Positions 10,101-17,801 of a DNA stretch of 64,000 nt are shown piece by piece. Position 1 is the stretch's first letter, and each line of letters begins with the position of its first letter. This DNA is from an uncultured Dysgonomonas sp. GTDB taxonomy: Bacteria; Bacteroidota; Bacteroidia; Bacteroidales; Dysgonomonadaceae. The translations under genes were made by a program, and so were the position numbers. Below the pieces are notes generated by a model. That model was not told where the DNA came from and ran no database searches. It was given only the letters and a program-made list of their open reading frames with translations. The stretch is taken from assembly GCA_900556485.1 (NCBI GenBank), contig USOX01000005.1:62001-126000 (forward strand), given 5' to 3'.

Positions 10101-10175
10101 GTTACTGCAGGCGTTGATCAAGGAGGTATACCTAATATGAAAGCTTTCTTAATAGGGTTGAATTTATCATTCTAA
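7110..10175 (+). CDS. SusC-like TonB-dependent outer-membrane receptor
   Basis: This 1021-residue protein imports an oligomeric substrate across the outer membrane, powered by TonB. It has a signal peptide (about 1-22, ending ...IVAQ), a carboxypeptidase-regulatory-like beta-sandwich (about 25-105), the SusC hallmark DVVVIGYGVVKKSELTGAIS leading into the plug (about 112-225), and a long beta-barrel ending in ...GLNLSF with a terminal phenylalanine. It forms an operon with the SusD-like gene 15 bases downstream. No glycan-cleaving enzyme, sensor or anti-sigma factor is adjacent; the neighbours are iron-transport genes. The substrate is therefore unknown and need not be a glycan. Confidence 0.93.
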   Translation: MKKRVMLILSCLFLSIGFIVAQTTRATGTVVDDAGEPVVSASVVVKGTTVGVVTDLDGKFSINVPDGNNTLVFTLVGMKTLEVRASSNMNVVMVSDEKVLDDVVVIGYGVVKKSELTGAISSVNSDKFSDIPVSSIAQALQGKVSGLQIVNTSGRSGNETQISLRGNGSLNASTNVLYIIDGIPTTTISGISTSDIDNVSVLKDAASTAIYGSRASNGVIIITTKTGKLNSKNITFNSTIGWQSVVKKPKLLNVGDYTKVMNTAISNYQADIDAGIQKAPSNPNYMTQFVPVSNEGTNWLDEVMNDNALTQNYELGVSIGERQTRLYLGAAFYKQESAIKMDEFQRSTVKLNASHQLYSNFTFGVNSSFALTKSVPLLQDNNIYQPWNAAMKARPDQSIYDDEGKLNKNYLTNPLTNFGRDVESNTLRLTGNAYFDLDIIDGLRWHSSAGGYISNYRLNRYDPANTRMGEDSQANPVGYGRYETKYDRSYIIENTLTYSNSIFDKLNYTFLLGHSYQTESEEESFIQGEDFSSSELKWLDSAGKKTDGGSNFTENALDSYFSRLQLNWDNRYNMMLSLRRDGSSKFSKDNHWGNFFAVSGAWTLSNEQFFKSNFIDLLRVRASFGQTGNQDGIGNASGQNLLSSGSDYNYNGAPGLAPARLYNPDLTWERTEAFDVGVDFNTWNNRVIVTLDYFSKLTKDLLYSIPVPHETGFRVMQANSGQISNKGFEIEAGVDIIRKTDMNWNVSANFTYVKNKVKTLEDPFKKYYTTQFVSIIEEGQPLGSFSLIKALGVAQEVTELKDKDGVVRTTIQPGDMLYEDLNGDGIINEKDNQTFNGGLAPMYGGFSTTFQYKGFDLGINAQYSIGKKMYALWLEGTKGQLNGGAVGYPSYSVNMLSEIKKAWTPDNKNTDVPRLNAGSTTSNWNTRRSSRFLYDADYLRISDITLGFDLCKLNLDALKKINQARVFIQMRNPITITNYIGTDPEGQYVDPDRENNKVTAGVDQGGIPNMKAFLIGLNLSF

Positions 10176-10190
10176 AAAATAATAGATTAT

Positions 10191-11396
10191 ATGAAAAAAA
10201 TTATATATATAATTGCATCTATCGCAGTGATCTTATTTTCTTCATGTAGCGATCAGTTGGATATTAAATCGCAGATGTCGTTAGATGCAGATTCTGAATT
10301 GTCAGTGGAAGATGTTGATAAGTTGGTAAATGGGGTTATGCAGACAGTGTTAAGCCCTCATTCATATGCATATTTTGTTGTTTTATATCCGGAAATATTA
10401 AGTGATAATCTGGAGCCTGTGAATTTCCAATGGGGACAAGTGCGAGATGCTTATTATCATGAAGTCCTTGCCGATGATATCCTTAATAGTTATTTATATC
10501 CATTTATGTATACAGCAATAAAAAGAGCGAATGTTATTTTGGGAGTACCGTCTGCATCGAACTCACAAAAAGCTATTGCCAGATATTGCCGTGCATATTC
10601 TTATATGAGATTACTGGATCTTTATGGAGAAGTTCCTCTTATTGATGAGACTTATGATAATGAGTTTGTAAGAAAAGCTAAAGTCGAAAGAATATGGGCA
10701 TTTGTAATTCAGGATCTTGAATTTGCAAAAACAAATGCTCCTGAATTTAATACTTCCGATCCTACAGCTAATTCATATCCAACAAGAGAGGCTGCAATGG
10801 CTTTATTAGCGAGGGCTTACAGATTATCAGGTGATATTGCAAAAGCTGGAATCGAAGCTGAAAATGTAATTAAGACTAATAAATTCCCATTAGCTACAAG
10901 TATGAAGAGTTCAGAATCTGAAATAATAATGAACTTCCTTCAGCAACCTAATACAGATAAATCTTATGGCGAATGGGGGTATATTATGAGCTGGGAAGCT
11001 AGAGGCTGGAATTGTTTGGCTCTCTCTCCAGAAATTGTAGATTTAATAAAAGGTACAACAGATACACGTGTAGCTTGGTATGATTTTGATGAAGCAGCAA
11101 ACCGAGATGGGTATGTTTTTCCAAATATGTATAAAATGAATAGCGATTCAGAATTGTTCGTTTCGCGTATAGGAGAGATGTATTTGGTTTCAGCAGAGGC
11201 AGGTAATACCAACCGCTTAACAGAGTTTCAGGCTATAAGAAAATCTAATCTGTCTCTTGCCAATGAACGTAGAGTAGAGTTAGCTTGCCAGTTTGTGCGT
11301 TGGGGGGATATGAAGCTTGCAGGAGAAACATATATTATGCCTATACCAAAGGCTTCTCAAGATGCGAATCCTCACTTGTCAGAGCCAGCAGAATAA
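10191..11396 (+). CDS. SusD-like outer-membrane lipoprotein
   Basis: This 401-residue surface lipoprotein pairs with the upstream SusC-like receptor as the substrate-binding lid. A lipobox ends at the cysteine in FSSCSDQ (about residue 20). The body is helix-rich with TPR-like units, such as AIARYCRAYSYMRLLDLYGE, which is a typical SusD segment, and it ends with the family's RRVELACQFVRWGDM...PIPK pattern. At 401 residues it is shorter than most SusD proteins (about 500 or more), so surface insertions are probably reduced. A terminator follows directly, so the unit is only these two genes. Confidence 0.9.
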   Translation: MKKIIYIIASIAVILFSSCSDQLDIKSQMSLDADSELSVEDVDKLVNGVMQTVLSPHSYAYFVVLYPEILSDNLEPVNFQWGQVRDAYYHEVLADDILNSYLYPFMYTAIKRANVILGVPSASNSQKAIARYCRAYSYMRLLDLYGEVPLIDETYDNEFVRKAKVERIWAFVIQDLEFAKTNAPEFNTSDPTANSYPTREAAMALLARAYRLSGDIAKAGIEAENVIKTNKFPLATSMKSSESEIIMNFLQQPNTDKSYGEWGYIMSWEARGWNCLALSPEIVDLIKGTTDTRVAWYDFDEAANRDGYVFPNMYKMNSDSELFVSRIGEMYLVSAEAGNTNRLTEFQAIRKSNLSLANERRVELACQFVRWGDMKLAGETYIMPIPKASQDANPHLSEPAE

Positions 11397-11433
11397 AGTA
11401 AATCTTTGTTGATGATATTTTAATTTATTTAAT

Positions 11434-11466
11434 AAAAGAGTCTGCTATTTTGCAGACTCTTTTGTT
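11434..11466 (+). terminator. Terminator after the SusC/SusD pair
   Basis: AAAAGAGTCTGC and GCAGACTCTTTT form a 12-bp stem with a TATTTT loop. Confidence 0.9.
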
Positions 11467-11487
11467 TATTATCCCGTTTCTCTTTCT

Positions 11488-11495
11488 TACCTTTG
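11488..11495 (+). promoter_or_regulatory. -7 element of the FeoB-associated gene
   Basis: TACCTTTG fits TAnnTTTG. An AGGAGG ribosome-binding site at about 11505-11511 precedes the ATG at 11521; such a strong Shine-Dalgarno sequence is unusual for Bacteroidetes. Confidence 0.6.
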
Positions 11496-11520
11496 TAGAT
11501 AGAAAAGGAGGATATACAGT

Positions 11521-11679
11521 ATGTTTCAGGAAATAATTGTTGCACTAATCGGAATAGCTGTCTTAATGATTGTAGGCTGGAAGGTTTATGGTTTTTTCTT
11601 TTCGAAGAATGAACAAAGAAATCGCTGTGGTTGTTCTAGTTGCGGTTGTTCTAATAAACCGAAGCAAATAAAATATTGA
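11521..11679 (+). CDS. FeoB-associated Cys-rich membrane protein
   Basis: This 52-residue protein has one N-terminal membrane helix (about residues 4-27, beginning MFQEIIVALIGIAVLM), a short basic linker, and a cysteine cluster CGCSSCGC near the C-terminus. It matches in length and pattern the FeoB-associated Cys-rich membrane proteins usually encoded beside feoB in Bacteroidetes and Firmicutes, which are thought to assist ferrous iron uptake. Here it is 4.9 kb from feoB, with a SusC/SusD operon between, and it has its own promoter and strong ribosome-binding site. The frame runs ATG to TGA without interruption. Confidence 0.8.
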   Translation: MFQEIIVALIGIAVLMIVGWKVYGFFFSKNEQRNRCGCSSCGCSNKPKQIKY

Positions 11680-11686
11680 GGTTTTA

Positions 11687-11718
11687 TTTGTATATTCAGA
11701 ATGTTTTGTATAAATTTG
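11687..11718 (+). promoter_or_regulatory. Promoter of the structured RNA
   Basis: TTTG at 11687-11690 and TAAATTTG at 11711-11718 are separated by 20 bases, the consensus Bacteroidetes -33/-7 layout. Transcription should begin near 11724. Confidence 0.7.
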
Positions 11719-11723
11719 ATATA

Positions 11724-11946
11724 ACAAAAGCTAGTCTAAGTCGTATTGGTCGATTGGGAAGCTCATCAATTAATAACATATCCGAGACAAGCTTTTGATT
11801 CTAATGGCGGGCCACACCTCCGGGTTGCATAGCACAGTGGATTACAAAGGGATCAAGGCGCTCAAATCCTGTTTTACGGAGTTTCGGCTATATCCATCAA
11901 TACGACTTTCATATAAAGAGAGAGTGTCATAGACACTTTCTCTTTT
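11724..11946 (+). ncRNA. Structured non-coding RNA, 6S / Bacteroidales-1-like candidate
   Basis: A roughly 220-base unit lies between a consensus promoter and a strong terminator and has no credible reading frame. Its ends close as an 11-bp perfect helix (11738-11748 with 11898-11908, reading AAGTCGTATTG and CAATACGACTT). The interior is markedly more GC-rich than the flanks (for example GGCGGGCCACACCTCCGGG near 11804) and shows several short pairable segments. Length, a long closing stem and a free-standing transcription unit fit 6S RNA, and the Bacteroidales-1 motif is a known candidate for 6S RNA in this order. I cannot align it here, so the family name is an inference, while its being a structured RNA is well supported. 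Confidence 0.65.
11915..11946 (+). terminator. Terminator of the structured RNA
   Basis: A 14-bp stem (11915-11928 with 11932-11945, one G-T pair) has a 3-base loop. The downstream U-tract is short and overlaps the stem. It may also serve the convergent gene that ends at 11967. Confidence 0.85.
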
Positions 11947-11966
11947 CGTTTTATAATATTTACTCT

Positions 11967-13595
11967 TTATTCTTTGAATTTCTTTTTGATATCTGTGTAT
12001 TTTCTGTCACCGACATATCTTTCCCGTTCCTTAAACTGTATAGAGAATATACTACGGCTATCATCATAATCTTTGTATTGTAATCCTGCTAAGTCTGATA
12101 TTGAGTATATGAAATCGGCAGTTGAATATGAACGATGGGAATCAAATATAAGATCGGAGCGTAAATGCTTATATGAGCCGGAAAGCCAGACAACAAATGG
12201 TATTTCGCACATTGTAGGAGATACTTTTTCGTAAGCATGTCCTGCAAACTTCCGATAATCGTAAAGCTCTTCTGCATGGTCCGAAAAGTATACTACAGCA
12301 GTATGTTGATCTTTCTGATGGTCTAAGGATTCGATGACACTATTGATTATGAAGTCATTGAATAATACAGAATTATCGTATTTATCAATCATGCGCATAG
12401 CTTTTTCATCTCTGAAATCCGAACTATGTACTAAACTGTCTTTCTTATGATTAAATACAATATATTCTTTCGGATATCTGAACTCATATGCCATATGATT
12501 ACCAATCAAATGGATTAAAATAAATTTGTTATTAGGATTTTCCTGTAATATTTTATTAAACTTGGGTAATACAATATCGTCATGTTGCTTAAGTGGGGCG
12601 AGATTATATTTATTGTCTGCCAGACTCAATAAGATATCATAACTAGAACGATAATTTTCACTAAACTCTTGGTTACTTATAAGGTATGTATCGTAACCGG
12701 CCCGCTTGAATAGTTCGAACAGGGATGGCTTGTCCATGAAATAATTAGGATTCTCGCGCTCCGACATAGATAAGAGAGAACGCATAACTGGTATTGTGTG
12801 TACTTGTGGCGAAACTACATCTTTATATACAATCAAACTATCTCCATACTTCGCTAACAGAGGGTTTGTCTGTCTGGAATAGCCATATAAAGACATATGG
12901 TGTTTATTTAATGATTCGCCCACTACAACAACAATAGTACGAGGAATTGAGTCCTGATACCTTGCTTCAACATCGAAAGGTAAATTACTCCTTTCTTTAA
13001 TTGATTTTATTTCGTGGCAGGTGCGTATTTTGTAACTAATGAAGGTTTTATAGAAATTGATAAAATAAACCGAACGTGATAACTTATTTATTCCAACTAT
13101 AGATGTAATTATGATTATACTGAAAGTGAATAATAGTTTGTTATTCTTTATTTTTATAGGTTTGAATGATCTCATGTTGCAAATCATAACAATAGGGATC
13201 GCAGTATATATAAGTACACCAACAATAACCCATATGCTTAAATAATAAGCTACAAATTCTTTACTTTCGTCCGGATTGGTTTCGAACAAACTGGTAACAC
13301 TGTTTTGTTCTAATAATACGTGAGCAAACAAAAGGTATGCAAGATATATGGCCCCAGGTATTATAGATATGATGAGTAGGAGGGAGTATATAACCTTTTC
13401 GGACTTGGAACTGATAAATAATGAAAGTATCCATATTGCAGCAAACAATAAGCCACAGACGAGGAATACCGCAAATTTATCTATTATTGAAAGATTTTCG
13501 GCTATTGGGCAAAGTATAGGAACAAGGAGGAGTATGTAAAATAAAAAGAAGAATTGTAATTTTTTCTTTTTCAATCTGGTAAAGATTTCTCCCAT
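11967..13595 (-). CDS. Phosphoethanolamine transferase-like sulfatase-fold membrane enzyme
   Basis: This 542-residue protein has five N-terminal membrane helices (about 14-190) and a periplasmic alkaline-phosphatase/sulfatase-fold domain (about 218-530). It resembles EptA/CptA enzymes, which move phosphoethanolamine onto lipid A or other envelope glycolipids. The nucleophile region is VVGESLNKHHMSLYGYS (about 225-241): the usual GET is GES, so S228 occupies the nucleophile position. The YFSDHAEEL and GHAYEK motifs are the expected zinc ligands. It is divergent from corA, with a shared promoter region. Envelope modification is likely; the exact donor and acceptor are unknown. Confidence 0.8.
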   Translation of the reverse strand: MGEIFTRLKKKKLQFFFLFYILLLVPILCPIAENLSIIDKFAVFLVCGLLFAAIWILSLFISSKSEKVIYSLLLIISIIPGAIYLAYLLFAHVLLEQNSVTSLFETNPDESKEFVAYYLSIWVIVGVLIYTAIPIVMICNMRSFKPIKIKNNKLLFTFSIIIITSIVGINKLSRSVYFINFYKTFISYKIRTCHEIKSIKERSNLPFDVEARYQDSIPRTIVVVVGESLNKHHMSLYGYSRQTNPLLAKYGDSLIVYKDVVSPQVHTIPVMRSLLSMSERENPNYFMDKPSLFELFKRAGYDTYLISNQEFSENYRSSYDILLSLADNKYNLAPLKQHDDIVLPKFNKILQENPNNKFILIHLIGNHMAYEFRYPKEYIVFNHKKDSLVHSSDFRDEKAMRMIDKYDNSVLFNDFIINSVIESLDHQKDQHTAVVYFSDHAEELYDYRKFAGHAYEKVSPTMCEIPFVVWLSGSYKHLRSDLIFDSHRSYSTADFIYSISDLAGLQYKDYDDSRSIFSIQFKERERYVGDRKYTDIKKKFKE

Positions 13596-13673
13596 CTATT
13601 AAATTGTTATAGTATGTAATTTGTAACCTATTAAAATTCATTCATTAGGTCGATTTAGCCCGACCATAGCTTA

Positions 13674-13701
13674 CAAATATACTATTTTATTCTTACTTTT
13701 G
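13674..13701. promoter_or_regulatory. Divergent -7 elements for the transferase gene and corA
   Basis: On the minus strand TATATTTG lies at 13674-13681, directed at the transferase gene. On the plus strand TACTTTTG lies at 13694-13701, directed at corA. Both match TAnnTTTG. A short inverted repeat, GGTCG...CGACC, lies just left of them at about 13648-13664. Confidence 0.55.
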
Positions 13702-13738
13702 ATAAAATTTTAATTTTGGAGACCCCCAGAATTTATAT

Positions 13739-14815
13739 ATGATAAGAAGAACTGTTAAAAAAACGAAGAGAAAGAGTACCCAGAATAACTATCTCTTGTC
13801 TGCGCCATCTTATTTGGGAGATAAGAATATTCCGATGACAATTGAATTGACTCAATATGATTCTACGCATGTAGAAATCAGAGATATTCCTTTGCAGGCT
13901 TCTCTTAAAAAGCATATAGATAAAACAAAGGTTAATTGGTTCAGAATAACAGGAATATCGGATGCTTCTGTAGTGGATAAGGTATGCCATGAATTTGGGT
14001 TACATGTATTTGATGTTAAAGACCTCTTATCTGATAGACAGGTGGTGAAGGTTGTCTCATATGATGATGTTTTATTTATATTGGCTTCGTCATTCTATAG
14101 GGAGGAAAGTGGGGCTGTAGACGATATACAGGTTGCTTTCATATTGGGGAAGAATTATATAGTGTCTTTTCAGGAGGCATCTATTCCTATCTTTGATGAG
14201 GTAAAGAAAAATATAGAAGAAAATAATCTTTTGATCAGGAAAAAGAATTCCGACTTTCTTCTATATATACTTATGAACGCTGTCCATGTATCTACTACTA
14301 ATACTGTAATGTCTGTGGAAGACGAATTAGCTGAAATAGAAGACCAGCTAATACAGAAAAGGAACTCGACAAAAGATATTTTACAATATCTTCATTCATG
14401 TAGAATAAACTATATGCATATAAAACGTTCGGTAGTATCGTTGCGCGAAGAATATAGTAATTTACTGCACAATACGGGGCAGTTGATACGGGATGATAAT
14501 ATGGTATATTTTAATGATTTTGACGATCGTATGCGTTCTATTATTGGAGATTTAGCATCGTTTCATGAATCTCTGACGTCCTTACTCGATTTGTATTATA
14601 ATAACAATAATTTAAAGTTGAACGAGATAATGAAACGATTAACAATCGTTTCCACTCTATTTATCCCACTTACATTTATGGTAGGAGTGTGGGGTATGAA
14701 TTTTAAGTTTATGCCTGAAACTGATTGGGAACATGGTTATATGTTTGCCTGGTTGATTTTGGCTGTAATAGGTTTGTCAACATTCTTGTGGATGAAAAAA
14801 CAGAAATGGTTTTAA
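13739..14815 (+). CDS. corA: CorA-type magnesium/divalent cation channel
   Basis: This 358-residue protein forms a pentameric inner-membrane Mg2+ channel. It has a large cytoplasmic N-terminal domain (about 1-290) with long helices, then two C-terminal membrane helices. The signature GMN is at 319-321 in VGVWGMNF, at the end of the first pore helix, and the chain ends with the basic tail MKKQKWF. The N-terminus has an extra lysine/arginine-rich stretch of about 15 residues. A TAnnTTTG element lies 38 bases before the start. The downstream TPR gene begins 14 bases after this stop, suggesting co-transcription. Confidence 0.92.
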   Translation: MIRRTVKKTKRKSTQNNYLLSAPSYLGDKNIPMTIELTQYDSTHVEIRDIPLQASLKKHIDKTKVNWFRITGISDASVVDKVCHEFGLHVFDVKDLLSDRQVVKVVSYDDVLFILASSFYREESGAVDDIQVAFILGKNYIVSFQEASIPIFDEVKKNIEENNLLIRKKNSDFLLYILMNAVHVSTTNTVMSVEDELAEIEDQLIQKRNSTKDILQYLHSCRINYMHIKRSVVSLREEYSNLLHNTGQLIRDDNMVYFNDFDDRMRSIIGDLASFHESLTSLLDLYYNNNNLKLNEIMKRLTIVSTLFIPLTFMVGVWGMNFKFMPETDWEHGYMFAWLILAVIGLSTFLWMKKQKWF

Positions 14816-14829
14816 AAGAAATATCAGAT

Positions 14830-15990
14830 ATGAAGAAAATAATTTTAAGTTTATTATTTGTCGCTTTAATAAGTCCGTATATAGCTCAGGGAAGCAACTA
14901 TAAACCCGAATTAAACCAAGTGGTGAAGCCGGATGATGGTATAAAAAGTATGTTTAATAATGAACAATATGCAGAAGTAGTAGAGCGGTATGCAAATGCG
15001 CCACGTTCGCTGTCTGCCGAAGAATTAACATATGTTGCCAGAGCTTATTATCATTTAGAAGATTTAGTAAATGCTCAACGATATATAGATATGGCAGTAA
15101 GAAAAGATGCAAAATATGCTCCTGCTTATTATGCAAAAGGTATTATATATAATGCCGAAAATAATTTTACACAAGCAACCGGTTCTCTTAAAAAAGCAAT
15201 TGAATTGTCGCCTCGCCAGAGTGATTATTATTCAGCATTAGGAGATGCTTATTTTGCACAGGAAAATTTGCCGGAAGCCTTGACTAATTACCAAAAAGCA
15301 ACAAAACAAAATTCACCAAGCGAAAAAGCCTATTATATGATTGGTGCTATCTATGCAGCTCAGGATAGTGTGCAAATGTCGCTGAATGCGTTCTACCAGG
15401 CAAAGTCAAAAATAATTAAGGATAAGGAATTATATGTGACTACATTATATAATATAGCTACAATGGAAAGTGATCTGGGTCATTATCAGAAAGCTGTTGA
15501 CACCTATCTTGAGTTAGTTGATCACTTTCCGGATGATTATTATACAATGGAAAAAATAGTACAAATCTATAATCATTTAGGGCAGTATAGTAGGGCGGAT
15601 GTATACAAGAGCAAGTTGTATACTGCGCATCAGAGAGGGGAGTTGATTACTACTAGTTTGTCTGATAAGTTTTGTATGGACCATTTTACTGTTGGTAAAA
15701 AATATGTTCTAGGATACGAACGATATGAGAAACCATCGTGTCAGCCTTTTGTAAAGGATATATTTTATGTGACAAATGAGATAGGAGATGTGGATAGTTC
15801 AATATTCCTGGAATATGTTCCTGCAGCTAATGAAAGCGAAAAAGGTTTGTATAAACCAGTAATGATAAAAGGTACAGACAGATATGTATATAGTGTCCTT
15901 TTTGACGAAGATGTAAAATATGCAACTATACAACCATATATTGTAGAGATGATAGAAGGAAAAGTAAAAGGAGAGCTATCGGTAGAATAG
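14830..15990 (+). CDS. Secreted TPR-repeat protein
   Basis: This 386-residue protein begins with a signal peptide (MKKIILSLLFVALISPYIAQG). Residues about 40-265 form five to seven tetratricopeptide repeats, for example YAPAYYAKGIIYNAENNF. The C-terminal 120 residues look like a small beta-rich domain. TPRs are protein-binding scaffolds, so a periplasmic or outer-membrane assembly role is likely, but no specific partner is evident. The frame is open further upstream into corA; ATG 14830 is chosen because it creates the signal peptide and follows the corA stop by 14 bases. Likely a two-gene operon with corA. Confidence 0.8.
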   Translation: MKKIILSLLFVALISPYIAQGSNYKPELNQVVKPDDGIKSMFNNEQYAEVVERYANAPRSLSAEELTYVARAYYHLEDLVNAQRYIDMAVRKDAKYAPAYYAKGIIYNAENNFTQATGSLKKAIELSPRQSDYYSALGDAYFAQENLPEALTNYQKATKQNSPSEKAYYMIGAIYAAQDSVQMSLNAFYQAKSKIIKDKELYVTTLYNIATMESDLGHYQKAVDTYLELVDHFPDDYYTMEKIVQIYNHLGQYSRADVYKSKLYTAHQRGELITTSLSDKFCMDHFTVGKKYVLGYERYEKPSCQPFVKDIFYVTNEIGDVDSSIFLEYVPAANESEKGLYKPVMIKGTDRYVYSVLFDEDVKYATIQPYIVEMIEGKVKGELSVE

Positions 15991-16017
15991 TTATGCGTTT
16001 TTAGAATATTATATAAG

Positions 16018-16050
16018 AAAGCACGTATTTTAGATTCGTGCTTTTATTTT
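16018..16050 (+). terminator. Terminator after the TPR gene
   Basis: AAGCACG and CGTGCTT form a stem with an 11-base loop, followed by TTATTTTTG. It also lies 9 bases beyond the stop of the convergent MFS gene. Confidence 0.7.
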
Positions 16051-16058
16051 TGTGCGGT

Positions 16059-17474
16059 TTATCCGTTCCTGTCTCTCTTTTTTATCCGTACAGCATCGCC
16101 AGCATCGGGAGTCAGTTTTGTATAACCATACAATGAAATAACACCAAGAATGGCAACAAAGATGAATGACAAATGGAAATCGCTTACAGAATATTTAGCT
16201 CCACTTTCTCCGTTAATCATGCTCGAAAACCGTAGGAAAACCGCCCCCATGGCAATACCCATCCCGGTAGACATTTGCTGTACTGTACTATATAGTGTGT
16301 TGGCGGCAGTCATTTGTGGCTGAGGTATATCAGCAAATGCAAGCGTGGTAATGGCACTAAATTGCATTGACCTGAACATGCCGGATAAGAACATTACCAC
16401 TACTATTAGTATTGTTGAAGTCTGAGGTAAGAGTAATGCTGTGAAGAATGTAAATAAAGCAACAAGGAATCCATTAACAATGAGTACTGTACGGAAATTG
16501 TAATGCCTCATAACCCAGATGGTAGCAGGTTTCATAGCTAGGTTTCCAGCCATTGTTGCCAAAAATAAAGTGCCTGATTCGAAAGGATTAAGTCCAAATC
16601 CTTCCTGAAACATCAAAGGTACCAGATAAGGCGTTACACCTATAACCATCCGCGAGAGAGAACCTGTAAAAATTGTTACTTTATATGTTGGGATTCTGAT
16701 AACAGAGTAATCTATCAATGGATTTGATATGTGCCGTGAATAGCGAATATTAAAAGCGAGTAATCCTAAACTAACAATTATAATTATACCGGATACATAA
16801 TACGGAACTTCTTTACGGCTCAATAGTTCTACACCAAACATAAATCCGGCCAAAGCCAAACCACTTAGAACAAATCCAACGAAGTCGAAACGAGACTTTA
16901 GTTTGTTCTCATCTTTTTCGTTTGGTATGTAATGCCAGGCTAAAAAGACACAAACAATGCTGATGGGAATATTTAAAAAGAAGATCCAGTTCCAAGACAA
17001 GTATGTAGTGAGATATCCGCCTACAAGTGGACCAAGTATAGGTGCAACAAGAGCCGGCCATGTAATATAGGCCATAGCTGTTACGAGATTCTCTTTTGGA
17101 GTAACTTTTAATACAGCTAAACGGCCTACAGGAGTCATCATTGCTCCAGCCATTCCTTGCATAACCCTAAATATAATAAACTGTGTAAGAGACTGAGAGA
17201 ACCCACATAGGGTGGAAGCCAAAATGAAAAATACTATAGCGCAGCAGAAAACTTTCCGTGTACCAAAACGATCGGCAATCCATCCGCTGACAGGTATAAA
17301 TATGGCTAAAGCTATAAGATAAGAGGTGACCCCGGCACTAAGATGTATAACGTCAGTATTGAATGATCTGGCCATTGCAGGGATAGCTGTATTTACAGCG
17401 GTCGTGTCCAGATTTTGCATAAAGAATGCAATAGCTACAATTAAGGAAACTGTAATAGATCTGTCAAATTTCAT
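16059..17474 (-). CDS. MFS drug:H+ antiporter of the DHA2 (EmrB/QacA) type
   Basis: This 471-residue protein has about 14 hydrophobic helices, the hallmark of the DHA2 multidrug efflux family. Motif A-like GWIADRFGTRKVF is in the first inner loop, and the PxxGxPxGG-like motif appears as ILGPLVGGYLTTYLSWNWIFFLNIPI. It would export toxic compounds using the proton gradient. It is transcribed away from a TetR regulator 549 bases to the right. Its promoter (TAATTTTG on the minus strand at 17495-17502) has an inverted repeat next to it, suggesting repressor control. The substrate cannot be inferred. Confidence 0.88.
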   Translation of the reverse strand: MKFDRSITVSLIVAIAFFMQNLDTTAVNTAIPAMARSFNTDVIHLSAGVTSYLIALAIFIPVSGWIADRFGTRKVFCCAIVFFILASTLCGFSQSLTQFIIFRVMQGMAGAMMTPVGRLAVLKVTPKENLVTAMAYITWPALVAPILGPLVGGYLTTYLSWNWIFFLNIPISIVCVFLAWHYIPNEKDENKLKSRFDFVGFVLSGLALAGFMFGVELLSRKEVPYYVSGIIIIVSLGLLAFNIRYSRHISNPLIDYSVIRIPTYKVTIFTGSLSRMVIGVTPYLVPLMFQEGFGLNPFESGTLFLATMAGNLAMKPATIWVMRHYNFRTVLIVNGFLVALFTFFTALLLPQTSTILIVVVMFLSGMFRSMQFSAITTLAFADIPQPQMTAANTLYSTVQQMSTGMGIAMGAVFLRFSSMINGESGAKYSVSDFHLSFIFVAILGVISLYGYTKLTPDAGDAVRIKKRDRNG

Positions 17475-17494
17475 TTGCAGTTGTGAATTGGTCG

Positions 17495-17547
17495 CAAAAT
17501 TAATGTTTTTAATTATACAAAATTCAGAAACTCACGAATTCTGAAAT
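17495..17547 (-). promoter_or_regulatory. Efflux pump promoter with inverted-repeat operator candidate
   Basis: Minus-strand TAATTTTG occupies 17495-17502, with TTTG at 17518-17521 as a -33 candidate. TTCAGAA (17523-17529) and TTCTGAA (17539-17545) form an inverted repeat abutting the -33 site. This is a suitable place for a TetR-type repressor. The rest of the 548-base gap contains the repeat at 17802-17893 and otherwise nothing I recognise. Confidence 0.5.
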
Positions 17548-17801
17548 TTTGAAGGTCTGATAAACCTCGATTATAGGGTAATATTCAATAAGGAAATTTT
17601 TACAGGTTTCATAAAACCCACTTTCCCAAGCAAGTCGGAAGCTATGAAGACAAAGATCAAAAACAAATGGATATTAAACCTAATGAATATTACCCCTATA
17701 TCTTTCTTGTTTTGAACTATAATATATAACTGAAAAAAGGCGCAAAAGGTTCACAGATACTTGAATAAAACATAATATAAAGGTGAAATTATTTATCGAA
17801 A

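Noticed and set aside
14725..14829. Upstream in-frame extension of the TPR gene into corA
   Set aside because: The 35 extra codons overlap conserved corA coding sequence and would destroy the signal peptide; ATG 14830 is the better start.
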